Positions 52,388 to 60,902 of a stretch of DNA of 64,000 bases are shown here, piece by piece. Numbering within the stretch: the stretch's first letter is position 1; every line of letters starts with the position of its first letter. The notes under the pieces are model-generated. The model did no database searches. It saw nothing but the letters and a program-made list of their open reading frames with translations, and was not told the origin of the DNA. Source of the stretch: Vibrio cortegadensis (GTDB lineage Bacteria > Pseudomonadota > Gammaproteobacteria > Enterobacterales > Vibrionaceae); NCBI RefSeq assembly GCF_024347395.1, contig NZ_AP025472.1, forward strand, positions 2,046,001 to 2,110,000, in the 5' to 3' direction. A program made the translations under genes and the position numbers.

Positions 52388-52860
52388 GTTTGTCTCTACC
52401 TATTGCTGCTCAAATCCGGAGAGTGACATTGTCGCCATAGGTCACACATAGATGCAACTTAAACCTTTAAAAAAATGGACAACAATGGTTAGAAATAGCG
52501 CTAGATTCTGTTTTTTATATTTGCTATTATCTTCGCCCCATCAGGTTTTATTCGTACTTTTCTCAAAATTTTTCATCCACGACTTTTCCCCAATAATACC
52601 AATGTTATCCCCAATTTTATTTATTCTAAAAAATAGATAAAACACCAAGCCAAACAAAATATCTTAAAATCAATAAGTTAATGGTAATACTGTTTTGCTG
52701 TTACTTTCCTTTATTATGTCCAAAACAGTTATCAAACTTTAACTAACACACTTATCCACAAATTTGGTGGATAAGTAAACCAAGCCCAAAGCCAGTAAGG
52801 GCTACGAAAAAGTAAAGTTTTTTTTCAATAAATAATTTTAATTTTATCGCTAATTTTCTA
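52388..52860. other. uvrB upstream region
   Basis: This 470-bp gap between uvrB and the tRNA-Asn promoter holds the uvrB promoter, an inverted repeat ACTGTTTTG / CAAAACAGT (52689-52697 and 52721-52729), and the DnaA-box-like pair at 52751-52775. No gene is supported; the frame from 52452 is a low-quality AT-rich run. Confidence 0.55.
52751..52775. promoter_or_regulatory. inverted pair of DnaA-box-like sequences
   Basis: CTTATCCAC (52751-52759) and GTGGATAAG (52767-52775) are perfect inverted copies around AAATTTG. The left one extends to TTATCCACA, the strongest DnaA box; the right one reads TTATCCACC on the other strand. E. coli uvrB has a known DnaA-binding site in its upstream region, so DnaA control of uvrB is plausible. 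Confidence 0.6.
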
Positions 52861-52889
52861 TTGACAGGCATTAAATCTGTCGTTAATAT
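52861..52889 (+). promoter_or_regulatory. promoter of tRNA-Asn
   Basis: TTGACA (52861-52866) and TAATAT (52884-52889) are 17 bp apart and followed by a GC-rich discriminator (TCGCCCCG), typical of tRNA genes. Confidence 0.9.
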
Positions 52890-52909
52890 TCGCCCCGATT
52901 TCAAGCAAT

Positions 52910-52985
52910 TCCCCCTTAGTTCAGTTGGTAGAACGGCGGACTGTTAATCCGTATGTCGCAAGTTCAAGTCTTGCAGGGGGAGCCA
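52910..52985 (+). tRNA. tRNA-Asn (GTT)
   Basis: The 76-nt tRNA has a GTT anticodon in GGACTGTTAATCC, T-loop GTTCAAGTC, paired acceptor ends TCCCCCT and AGGGGGA, discriminator G and an encoded CCA. Confidence 0.97.
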
Positions 52986-52994
52986 ATTTTAAAG

Positions 52995-53022
52995 AAGCCG
53001 TATCTTAGGATGCGGCTTTTTT
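52995..53022 (+). terminator. terminator of tRNA-Asn
   Basis: AAGCCGTATC-TTAG-GATGCGGCTT is followed by T residues, nine bases after the tRNA. Confidence 0.9.
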
Positions 53023-53176
53023 GCGTTCTAAGCTGCAGCATTTCATTCTCACCACCGATTTCCATGATTTTGCGACTAATTTTCCATCATCTATATAAAA
53101 CCTTAGCTTTACTTGGTTGTTATTAAACTCGCAAAGCAGGATAATATTGGGATCGGAATTTCAGACTAAAATTATT

Positions 53177-53758
53177 ATGACCGAATATTTTTTGTTGTTA
53201 GTCGGCACTGTGCTGGTAAACAACTTTGTACTAGTGAAGTTTTTAGGGTTATGTCCATTTATGGGGGTTTCTAAGAAATTAGAGACCGCAATAGGTATGG
53301 GCCTTGCCACTACGTTTGTGCTAACTCTGGCATCGGTATGCTCATATCTCGTTGAAAGCTATATTCTTGCTCCATTAGGGATCGAATACTTACGAACCAT
53401 GAGTTTTATTCTCGTGATCGCTGTTGTCGTGCAGTTCACCGAAATGGTGGTTCATAAAACGAGCCCTACTCTCTATCGTTTATTGGGTATTTTCTTACCA
53501 CTCATCACCACTAACTGTGCGGTTTTAGGGGTAGCGTTGCTGAACGTGAATGAAAACCATAACTTTATTCAATCCATTATTTATGGCTTTGGTGCTGCGG
53601 TAGGTTTCTCTCTGGTTCTTATCCTATTCGCATCAATGCGTGAACGAATTTCTGCGGCTGATGTTCCCGCCCCATTTAAAGGCGCGTCAATTGCAATGAT
53701 CACTGCGGGGTTAATGTCTCTGGCATTTATGGGCTTTACTGGTTTGGTGAAGTTGTAA
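53177..53758 (+). CDS. rnfA: Rnf complex subunit RnfA (RsxA)
   Basis: RnfA is an inner-membrane subunit of the ion-motive Rnf complex that couples ferredoxin/NADH redox to Na+ or H+ transport. The 193-residue protein has six helices and the RnfA/NqrE pattern TEYFLLLVGTVLVNNFVLVKFLG and LPLITTNCAVLGVALLN with the conserved Cys pair. The frame opens upstream at 53117, but the family start is MTEYF at 53177. The stop overlaps the rnfB start (TAATG). Confidence 0.96.
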   Translation: MTEYFLLLVGTVLVNNFVLVKFLGLCPFMGVSKKLETAIGMGLATTFVLTLASVCSYLVESYILAPLGIEYLRTMSFILVIAVVVQFTEMVVHKTSPTLYRLLGIFLPLITTNCAVLGVALLNVNENHNFIQSIIYGFGAAVGFSLVLILFASMRERISAADVPAPFKGASIAMITAGLMSLAFMGFTGLVKL

Positions 53759-54354
53759 TGAATAGCATTCTAATCGCAATACTTGCCTTGGTTGTCCTTG
53801 CCGCCGTTTTTGGTGTCATTCTTGGTTTTGCATCTATCCGATTCAAAGTTGAAGCCGACCCAATTGTCGACCAAATAGATTCCATTCTTCCGCAAACTCA
53901 ATGTGGTCAGTGTGGCTACCCTGGTTGCCGCCCATATGCTGAAGCGATCGCCAATGGTGACAAGATCAATAAGTGCCCTCCCGGCGGTCAAGCCACCATT
54001 GAAAAGCTCGCTGACCTAATGGGTGTAGAAGCAGAAGACTCCGCCCACGACTTAACAAACAACATCAAAACGGTCGCCTTCATCCACGAAGATATGTGCA
54101 TTGGCTGCACTAAATGCATCCAAGCTTGTCCTGTCGATGCTATTGTCGGAGGCACTAAAGCGCTTCATACCGTGATAAAAGATGAATGTACAGGTTGCGA
54201 TCTCTGTGTAGCACCTTGTCCTACTGACTGTATCGAGATGCTCCCACTTGAAACAACAACTGAAAATTGGAAATGGCAAATGAACACGATTCCTGTTGTT
54301 GATATTACCAACTCAGATGTAGGTAGCTCTCAGCCGCCACACTCTCAAGCATAA
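53758..54354 (+). CDS. rnfB: Rnf complex iron-sulfur subunit RnfB (RsxB)
   Basis: RnfB has an N-terminal membrane helix (residues 5-25), a 4Fe-4S domain TQCGQCGYPGC (Cys at about 49-59), and two ferredoxin clusters CIGCTKCIQACPVDAI and CTGCDLCVAPCPTDCIEM. It passes electrons to the membrane subunits. The 198-residue length is standard. It overlaps rnfA by one base and ends eight bases before rnfC. Confidence 0.97.
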   Translation: MNSILIAILALVVLAAVFGVILGFASIRFKVEADPIVDQIDSILPQTQCGQCGYPGCRPYAEAIANGDKINKCPPGGQATIEKLADLMGVEAEDSAHDLTNNIKTVAFIHEDMCIGCTKCIQACPVDAIVGGTKALHTVIKDECTGCDLCVAPCPTDCIEMLPLETTTENWKWQMNTIPVVDITNSDVGSSQPPHSQA

Positions 54355-54362
54355 GGATTGGT

Positions 54363-57266
54363 ATGTTGTCATTAATTGAACAAATTCGTACTGGCGCACT
54401 GTGGGACTTTCCTGGTGGCGTTCATCCTGCCGAAAACAAAAAGCAATCAAATCAACGCGCTATTTCAAATGCTTCAATACCGAGCGAGCTAGTTTTACCG
54501 GTTAAGCAGCATATAGGTAAAGCGGGTGACTTAATTGTTAGTGTGGGCGACCGAGTACTTAAAGGGCAAGCCTTAACAAAATACACCATGAGTTTTATGC
54601 TGCCTGTTCACGCTCCAACATCTGGCACGATCACCGCTATTGAACCAAGAACCACCGCTCATCCTTCTGGCTTATCCGAGCTTTGTATCGTAATCAAACC
54701 GGACAATAAAGAGGAGTGGATTGAGAGAACGACTCATCACGATTTTTCACAACTCCCTTCTGAACAGCTAATTGAGATCATTCGACAAGCGGGTGTTTCC
54801 GGTATGGGTGGCGCAGGATTCCCAACAGCAAAGAAAATTCAATCTGGATTGGCGAAAACCGACATTCTGATCATCAATGCTGCTGAATGTGAACCTTACA
54901 TCACTGCTGATGATAAATTGATGCAAGAGCACGCCGACGAACTTATCCAAGGTATCGAAATTGTTGAGCAGATTCTTAAGCCTGAACTCACCATTATTGG
55001 TATTGAAGACAACAAACCTGAAGCGGTTAAAGCGCTAGAAATTGCAGCGATTAACAAGAATATTGTTATTCGTGTGATTCCAACGAAGTACCCTTCAGGT
55101 GGCGAAAAGCAGCTGATTAAGATCCTCACTAACAAAGAAGTACCTGTAGGTAGCATTCCAGCTGACATTGGTATTTTGGTTCAAAACGTTGGATCACTGC
55201 ACGCAATAAAACGTGCCGTTGTTGATGGGGAGCCGCTGATAAAGCGAGTCATCACACTCACCGGAAAAACATTTAAGCAAGAGCGCAATGTATGGGCGCT
55301 TATTGGCACACCTGTTCAGGATTTGCTTAATGAGTTTGGCTATAGCGCAGATAAAAAATTCCCGCGCTTAATCATGGGCGGGCCGATGATGGGATTCACT
55401 CTCCCTCATGCGATCGTACCAATCACTAAAACGACCAACTGTATTTTAGCTCCAACTCGTAAAGAGATTGCACCAAATCGTCATGAAATGGCGTGTATTC
55501 GATGCAGCCAATGTGCGGAAGCTTGTCCTGCCTCTTTATTGCCTCAGCAACTCCAGTGGCATGCAAGAGCCGAAGAATACGACAAATGTGAAGAACTCAA
55601 TTTAAAAGATTGTATTGAGTGTGGCGCTTGTGCCTTTGTTTGCCCGAGTGAAATACCGCTAGTGCAATACTACCGACAAGCGAAATCGGAAATAAAGACT
55701 CGTAAACAAGAAGCGGATTCTGCCGAAAGAGCTCGAATTCGTTTTGAAGAGAAAAACGCACGTCTTGAACGAGATAAAGCAGAACGAGAAAACCGATTTA
55801 AAAAAGCAGCCGATAACCGTCGCCAAGAGATGAAAAAAACGGGCGGTGATGATGCTATTGCAGCTGCAATTGCTCGTGTTAAAGCTCAGCAATCAACCAC
55901 AGAACAACCAGAAAAAACCGTTAAACCTGCCGTTGCCGCTGCGATTGCCCGTGCAAAAGCAAAACAAGCTGCAGCGCAGAATGACGGTAAATCTGAACCT
56001 GATAATTCAGAGATGATGAAGCTACGTGAAGAGCGTAAACGTCAGGCAAGAGAGAAGAAAGCAAATAAGGAAGTCACCGCTGACAACTCCGAAGCTCCAA
56101 GCAAGAAAGATGCTGTTGCTGCTGCCATCGCTCGCGCTAAAGCTCGTAAAGCGAAGCAAGCAGAATCGGAAACTGTTGACGCTGCTGAAACCGTTCAAGC
56201 AAGTGATGATCTAGCCGTCGAAAGCGCAGAGCAAGCGCCAGCCGCAGATCCTAAAAAAGCAGCTGTTGCCGCCGCCATCGCTCGCGCTAAAGCCCGCAAA
56301 GCAAAGCAAGCGGAATCGGAAACCGTTGACGCTGTTGAAACCATTCAAGCAAGCGATGAGCTAGCCGTCGAAAGCACAAAGCAAGCGCCAGCCGCAGATC
56401 CTAAAAAAGCAGCTGTTGCCGCCGCCATCGCTCGCGCTAAAGCCCGTAAGGTGAAACAAACGAAATCGGAAACCGTTGACGCTGCTGAAACCGTTCAAGC
56501 AAGTGATGAGCTAGCCGTCGAAAGCACAGAGCAAACGCCAGCCGCAGATCCTAAAAAAGACGCTGTAGCTGCTGCCATCGCTCGCGCTAAAGCCCGTAAA
56601 GCGAAGCAAGCAGAATTGGAAACTGTTGACGCTGCTGAAACCGTTCAAGCAAGTGATGAGCTAGTAGTCGAAAGCGCAGAGCAAGCGCCAGCCGCAGATC
56701 CTAAAAAAGCCGCCGTTGCCGCCGCCATCGCTCGCGCTAAAGCCCGTAAAGCGAAACAAGCGGAATCGGAAACCGTTAACGCTGCTGAAACCGTTCAAGC
56801 AAGTGATGAGCTAGCCGTCGAAAGCACAGAGCAAACGTCAACCGCAGACCCTAAAAAAGCCGCCGTTGCCGCCGCCATCGCTCGCGCTAAAGCCCGTAAA
56901 GCAAAACAATCGGAATCCGAAACGCCACAAAAGAAAGATTTACTGGCAGATTTAGTCGAACTTGAAATCGCAGATCAACCACCAGCAGTTGACCCGAAAA
57001 AAGCCGCCGTCGCCGCAGCCATTGCACGAGCGAAAGCGCGCAAAGCACAATCGGACAATACGGAAATGACACCGACATTGGACACTGATGTCGATACGAT
57101 TCAAGAAACATCTAAAACGAAAAACTTACTGGCGGATATAGTGGAACTTGAAACCACGGAACAAACACCAGCAGTTGACCCGAAAAAAGCCGCCGTCGCC
57201 GCAGCCATTGCTCGCGCCAAAGCACGTAAAGCAAAACAGATGCAAGATAACGAGGAGAATGAGTAA
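54363..57266 (+). CDS. rnfC: Rnf complex subunit RnfC (RsxC) with expanded repeat tail
   Basis: RnfC is the cytosolic NADH- and FMN-binding subunit. The first 440 residues are canonical: GMGGAGFPTAKKI (about 147-160, NADH site) and two 4Fe-4S motifs CIRCSQCAEACP and CIECGACAFVCP (about 379-425). The tail (about 498-967) is Ala/Lys-rich and repeats the core AVAAAIARAKARK ten times. Five of the copies form exact 150-bp DNA units (56112-56861). The protein is 967 residues against 740 in E. coli, so the extra length is the repeat tail. The stop overlaps the rnfD start (TAATG). Confidence 0.95.
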   Translation: MLSLIEQIRTGALWDFPGGVHPAENKKQSNQRAISNASIPSELVLPVKQHIGKAGDLIVSVGDRVLKGQALTKYTMSFMLPVHAPTSGTITAIEPRTTAHPSGLSELCIVIKPDNKEEWIERTTHHDFSQLPSEQLIEIIRQAGVSGMGGAGFPTAKKIQSGLAKTDILIINAAECEPYITADDKLMQEHADELIQGIEIVEQILKPELTIIGIEDNKPEAVKALEIAAINKNIVIRVIPTKYPSGGEKQLIKILTNKEVPVGSIPADIGILVQNVGSLHAIKRAVVDGEPLIKRVITLTGKTFKQERNVWALIGTPVQDLLNEFGYSADKKFPRLIMGGPMMGFTLPHAIVPITKTTNCILAPTRKEIAPNRHEMACIRCSQCAEACPASLLPQQLQWHARAEEYDKCEELNLKDCIECGACAFVCPSEIPLVQYYRQAKSEIKTRKQEADSAERARIRFEEKNARLERDKAERENRFKKAADNRRQEMKKTGGDDAIAAAIARVKAQQSTTEQPEKTVKPAVAAAIARAKAKQAAAQNDGKSEPDNSEMMKLREERKRQAREKKANKEVTADNSEAPSKKDAVAAAIARAKARKAKQAESETVDAAETVQASDDLAVESAEQAPAADPKKAAVAAAIARAKARKAKQAESETVDAVETIQASDELAVESTKQAPAADPKKAAVAAAIARAKARKVKQTKSETVDAAETVQASDELAVESTEQTPAADPKKDAVAAAIARAKARKAKQAELETVDAAETVQASDELVVESAEQAPAADPKKAAVAAAIARAKARKAKQAESETVNAAETVQASDELAVESTEQTSTADPKKAAVAAAIARAKARKAKQSESETPQKKDLLADLVELEIADQPPAVDPKKAAVAAAIARAKARKAQSDNTEMTPTLDTDVDTIQETSKTKNLLADIVELETTEQTPAVDPKKAAVAAAIARAKARKAKQMQDNEENE
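56112..56861 (+). repeat. five 150-bp in-frame tandem repeats within rnfC
   Basis: Units begin at 56112, 56262, 56412, 56562 and 56712, each 150 bp (50 codons) and very similar in DNA. Shorter, diverged versions of the core precede (55854, 55929) and follow (56862, 57006, 57192). The DNA similarity between units is high even at third positions, so the expansion is recent or homogenised. Confidence 0.95.
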
Positions 57267-58312
57267 TGGCCTTTTTTATTGCCAGCTCGCCACACGCGCA
57301 TAGCCGTCGTAGCACACCCGATTTGATGAAGTGGGTTGCAATTTGCGCACTACCGGGATTAATTGCTCAAACCTACTTTTTTGGATGGGGAACCCTAATT
57401 CAACTGGTTCTTGCAATTGCTGTCGCTGTTACCCTAGAAGCAGGAGTAATGCTACTTCGAAAACGATCTCCGCTCTCCGCGTTAAGAGACAACAGTGCCT
57501 TAGTCACCGCATGGTTACTTGCCGTTGCTATTCCTCCCCTTTCACCTTGGTGGATTATCGTTATCGGTCTGTTTTTTGCCATCGTAATTGCAAAACATTT
57601 GTACGGTGGAATTGGTCAAAACCCATTTAACCCCGCAATGGTGGCTTATGTGGTTTTATTGATCTCATTCCCAGTTCAAATGACGAGTTGGATTGCTCCC
57701 GACCAATTAGTCGCTGACAGCATGTCATTTAATAACGCTTTTTCATTGATATTCAGTGGCTTTAATACTGAAGGATTGTCTCTACAACAGATCCGTGTAG
57801 GGATTGATGGTGTTACTATGGCAACACCATTGGATGCCTTTAAAACGGCACTTCATGCTGGGAACACAACAAGTGAAGCACTGGCGCAACCACAATTTAG
57901 CGGCATCGCTGGAATAGGATGGGAATGGGTTAACCTAGCGTACTTAGTCGGTGGGTTAGCCTTGATAAAACTTAGAGTGGTTCAATGGCATATCCCTGCC
58001 GCATTTTTAGGTGGTCTAGTAATTACCAGTGGCTTATTCATGCTGCTTACGCCAGGAGAAACGGCATCACCTATTTTACATCTACTATCGGGCGCAACCA
58101 TGCTTGGAGCATTTTTTATCGCTACCGATCCAGTATCAGCTTCGACAACAATTAAGGGTAGGCTCATTTATGGCACTTTCATTGGTGCTTTGGTCTTCAT
58201 CATTCGCAGTTGGGGCGGTTTTCCTGATGGCGTCGCCTTTGCTGTACTCTTAGCCAATATGTGCGTGCCTCTTATTGATTACTACACAAAACCTAGAACA
58301 TACGGGCATTAA
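57266..58312 (+). CDS. rnfD: Rnf complex flavoprotein subunit RnfD (RsxD)
   Basis: RnfD is the membrane subunit with covalently bound FMN. The 348-residue protein has ten helices and the flavinylation threonine Thr187 in DGVTMATPLDAF, which agrees with the position known for V. cholerae RnfD. It also has LRDNSALVTAWLLAVAIPPL and LLSGATMLGAFFIATDPVSAS. It starts in the rnfC stop codon and ends eight bases before rnfG. Confidence 0.96.
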   Translation: MAFFIASSPHAHSRRSTPDLMKWVAICALPGLIAQTYFFGWGTLIQLVLAIAVAVTLEAGVMLLRKRSPLSALRDNSALVTAWLLAVAIPPLSPWWIIVIGLFFAIVIAKHLYGGIGQNPFNPAMVAYVVLLISFPVQMTSWIAPDQLVADSMSFNNAFSLIFSGFNTEGLSLQQIRVGIDGVTMATPLDAFKTALHAGNTTSEALAQPQFSGIAGIGWEWVNLAYLVGGLALIKLRVVQWHIPAAFLGGLVITSGLFMLLTPGETASPILHLLSGATMLGAFFIATDPVSASTTIKGRLIYGTFIGALVFIIRSWGGFPDGVAFAVLLANMCVPLIDYYTKPRTYGH

Positions 58313-58320
58313 GGAATCAT

Positions 58321-58956
58321 ATGCTAACCGCGATTAAAAAAAACGGTCTGACACTTGCGATCTTTGCCTGCGCATCAACAGGTTTGGTCGCTGTCACCCA
58401 GTATTTAACTAAAGATGCCATTCAACAGCAGGAAGAAGCGCAACTATTATCGGTTCTCAACCAAGTGATCCCTCCGGCGCTTCATGACAATGAACTGTAT
58501 CGTTCATGTACACTAGTAAACGATCCTGCCTTAGGGACGAACCAATCAATGCCCGCTTATATTGCGACTCTGAATGGCGAGCCGAGCGCTATTGCAATAG
58601 AAGCCATTGCCCCTAACGGATATAACGGTGCTATAAAACTGATTGTTGGCATTAAGGCAGATGGCAGCATTACTGGGACACGAGTCTTATCGCATCAGGA
58701 AACTCCCGGCTTAGGTGATAAAGTCGATCTACGCGTATCGGACTGGATATTAGGCTTTACCGGGAAAAAACTGACTGAGCAGAATGAATCTGATTGGAAA
58801 GTAAGGAAAGATGGCGGACAGTTTGATCAATTTACTGGGGCAACAATCACGCCAAGAGCCGTTGTAGGGTCAGTTAAAGATACCGTCTCTTACGTAAACA
58901 AAAATAGCCATACTTTGTATAACCAAGCATTTAACTGTGGAGGCAGCGATGAGTGA
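58321..58956 (+). CDS. rnfG: Rnf complex flavoprotein subunit RnfG (RsxG)
   Basis: RnfG is anchored by one N-terminal helix (about residues 9-27) with a periplasmic FMN-binding domain. Flavinylation motif FTGATITPRAVV carries Thr175, the position known in V. cholerae. The conserved QETPGLGDKVD is present. The 211-residue length is standard. Its end overlaps the rnfE start by eight bases. Confidence 0.96.
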   Translation: MLTAIKKNGLTLAIFACASTGLVAVTQYLTKDAIQQQEEAQLLSVLNQVIPPALHDNELYRSCTLVNDPALGTNQSMPAYIATLNGEPSAIAIEAIAPNGYNGAIKLIVGIKADGSITGTRVLSHQETPGLGDKVDLRVSDWILGFTGKKLTEQNESDWKVRKDGGQFDQFTGATITPRAVVGSVKDTVSYVNKNSHTLYNQAFNCGGSDE

Positions 58957-59638
58957 TCATAAAACCCTGATCAAAAACGGTTTATGGGACAATAACCCAG
59001 CCTTAGTTCAGTTGCTTGGCCTATGCCCTCTGCTTGCGGTTTCATCCACAGTAACGAATGCTCTTGGGCTAGGTATTGCTACCCTGCTCGTTCTAGTGGG
59101 TTCAAATGTTATTGTCTCATTAGTTCGAGATTACGTACCTAAAGAGGTCCGAATTCCAGTTTTTGTCATGATCATCGCTTCTTTAGTCACTTGTGTTCAA
59201 CTACTGATGAACGCCTATGCGTATGGCTTATATCTATCACTTGGTATTTTCATCCCTCTGATTGTCACCAATTGCATTATTATTGGCCGAGCAGAAGCCT
59301 TCGCGTCAAAAAATGCCGTTCTACCTTCAGCCCAAGATGGTTTTTGGATGGGACTAGGCATGACATCCGTTCTCGTTCTGCTCGGTGCAATGCGAGAACT
59401 CATCGGCAACGGAACGCTATTTGATGGTGCTGATTTGCTACTTGGTGACTGGGCCGCATCACTTCGAATTGAGGTATTCCATTTTGACAGCAGCTTCCTT
59501 CTCGCACTTCTCCCGCCAGGAGCATTCATTGGCGTCGGCTTCCTCATTGCCTTAAAAAATGTCATCGATGCAAGAAACAAATCTAAACAGCCAAAAGCCG
59601 AAAAAGCGACGATTGAACGTGCACGCGTGACAAGCTAA
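58949..59638 (+). CDS. rnfE: Rnf complex subunit RnfE (RsxE)
   Basis: RnfE is an inner-membrane subunit related to RnfA and NqrD. The 229-residue protein has six helices and the pairwise pattern LVQLLGLCPLLAVSSTVTNALG and LGIFIPLIVTNCIIIGRAEAF with the conserved Cys. ATG 58949 follows GGAGG, inside the end of rnfG. It closes the rnfABCDGE operon; nth follows after 75 bp without a clear terminator between. Confidence 0.96.
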   Translation: MSDHKTLIKNGLWDNNPALVQLLGLCPLLAVSSTVTNALGLGIATLLVLVGSNVIVSLVRDYVPKEVRIPVFVMIIASLVTCVQLLMNAYAYGLYLSLGIFIPLIVTNCIIIGRAEAFASKNAVLPSAQDGFWMGLGMTSVLVLLGAMRELIGNGTLFDGADLLLGDWAASLRIEVFHFDSSFLLALLPPGAFIGVGFLIALKNVIDARNKSKQPKAEKATIERARVTS

Positions 59639-59713
59639 AGCTGTTCTCAATCGAAAGTAAAACGATTTAACGATAATAAATATAAATAAAATAATACTCT
59701 AGAAGCAGCCAAC

Positions 59714-60349
59714 ATGAACAAAATAAAACGCATTGAAATACTCAAACGGCTTCGAGAAAATAACCCGAAGCCAGAAACAGAACTCAACTGGAACAGCCCT
59801 TTTGAACTTTTGATTGCCGTTCTTCTTTCCGCTCAAGCAACCGATGTGAGTGTCAACAAAGCAACAGATAAGCTATATCCGGTTGCCAATACTCCTCAAG
59901 CGATATTCGACTTAGGTGTCGATGGAGTCAAAGAGTATATAAAGACGATTGGGCTTTTTAACTCCAAAGCTGAGAATGTCATCAAAACCTGTCGCCTATT
60001 GTTAGATAAGCATAATGGCGAAATTCCTGAAAACCGTGAAGCACTGGAAGCTTTACCTGGTGTGGGAAGAAAAACCGCAAACGTTGTACTTAATACCGCC
60101 TTTGGTTGGCCGACCATTGCCGTTGACACCCACATTTACCGTGTGTCTAACCGCACCAAGTTTGCTATGGGGAAAACAGTGGATGATGTTGAAGCCAAGT
60201 TACTTAACGTCGTACCGAAAGAGTTCAAGCTTGATGTTCATCACTGGTTAATTCTTCACGGACGTTATACTTGTATAGCCAGAAAACCTCGCTGTGGCAG
60301 TTGCCTTATCGAAGATTTATGTGAGTTTAAAGAGAAAACTGACGTATAG
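59714..60349 (+). CDS. nth: endonuclease III
   Basis: Nth is a bifunctional glycosylase/AP lyase for oxidised pyrimidines. The 211-residue protein equals E. coli Nth in length and has the helix-hairpin-helix LPGVGRKTANVVL with the catalytic lysine near residue 120, the catalytic Asp in AVDTHIYRVSNR, and a 4Fe-4S loop with C-x6-C-x2-C-x5-C spacing in CIARKPRCGSCLIEDLC. It follows rnfE, the arrangement also seen in E. coli and vibrios. Confidence 0.97.
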   Translation: MNKIKRIEILKRLRENNPKPETELNWNSPFELLIAVLLSAQATDVSVNKATDKLYPVANTPQAIFDLGVDGVKEYIKTIGLFNSKAENVIKTCRLLLDKHNGEIPENREALEALPGVGRKTANVVLNTAFGWPTIAVDTHIYRVSNRTKFAMGKTVDDVEAKLLNVVPKEFKLDVHHWLILHGRYTCIARKPRCGSCLIEDLCEFKEKTDV

Positions 60350-60403
60350 AAAGGCGCTAAAAAATTGAGGAACGATTTCAAATACAATTGCTAGGAGCAA
60401 ATC

Positions 60404-60814
60404 ATGTCAAACGGTCGTATTCTTCACACAATGTTTCGTGTGGGAGATTTAGACAAATCTATTGAGTTTTACACCAATGTAATGGGTATGACTCTACTGC
60501 GTAAAAATGAAAACACTGAATATAAATACACACTTGCTTTCCTAGGTTATGGAGACGAGTCACAAGGTTCTGTGATTGAGTTGACTTATAACTGGGGCAC
60601 AACTGAGTATGATCATGGTGGTGCATTTGGTCATATCGCTATTGGTGTTGATGACATTTATAAGACTTGCGATGCAATTAAAGCGGCGGGTGGAAATGTC
60701 ACTCGTGAAGCGGGCCCTGTAAAAGGTGGGTCAACTCACATCGCATTTGTTAAAGACCCTGATGGTTACATGATTGAACTCATTCAGAATAGCCAAGCAT
60801 CGTCTGGTCTGTAA
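60404..60814 (+). CDS. gloA: lactoylglutathione lyase (glyoxalase I)
   Basis: GloA isomerises the methylglyoxal-glutathione adduct to S-lactoylglutathione. The 136-residue protein has the metal ligands in ILHTMFRVGDLDKS (His8), SVIELTYNWG (Glu), GHIAIGVDDI (His) and MIELIQ (Glu), and the Ni-type short bacterial form. AGGAG precedes the start. It lies between nth and motY, as in other vibrios. Confidence 0.97.
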   Translation: MSNGRILHTMFRVGDLDKSIEFYTNVMGMTLLRKNENTEYKYTLAFLGYGDESQGSVIELTYNWGTTEYDHGGAFGHIAIGVDDIYKTCDAIKAAGGNVTREAGPVKGGSTHIAFVKDPDGYMIELIQNSQASSGL

Positions 60815-60866
60815 GCTCGAACGAGTCGTGACCAACATGCTATAAATGATACACGCTATAAATGAC

Positions 60867-60898
60867 AATAGGGCAGTACAACACTGCCCTATTTTTTT
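60867..60898 (+). terminator. bidirectional terminator between gloA and motY
   Basis: AATAGGGCAGT and ACTGCCCTATT are perfect 11-bp inverted copies around a 5-nt loop, followed by T residues on the plus strand and T residues on the minus strand. Confidence 0.92.
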
Positions 60899-60902
60899 AA
60901 TA

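Noticed and set aside
52500..52535. Possible LexA box before uvrB (CTGTTTTTTATATTTG)
   Set aside because: The second half-site is wrong (TTTG instead of ACAG), so I did not call it. SOS control of uvrB here is neither supported nor excluded.
52452..52640. Frame of 62 codons upstream of uvrB
   Set aside because: It is Phe/Leu-rich and AT-biased, has no ribosome binding site, and lies in the uvrB promoter region.
55659..55892. Minus-strand frames opposite rnfC
   Set aside because: The repeats in rnfC keep several minus-strand frames open by chance; none has a recognisable product.
59215..59580. Minus-strand frame of 121 codons opposite rnfE
   Set aside because: rnfE on the plus strand has the full family pattern; the minus frame is an antisense shadow.
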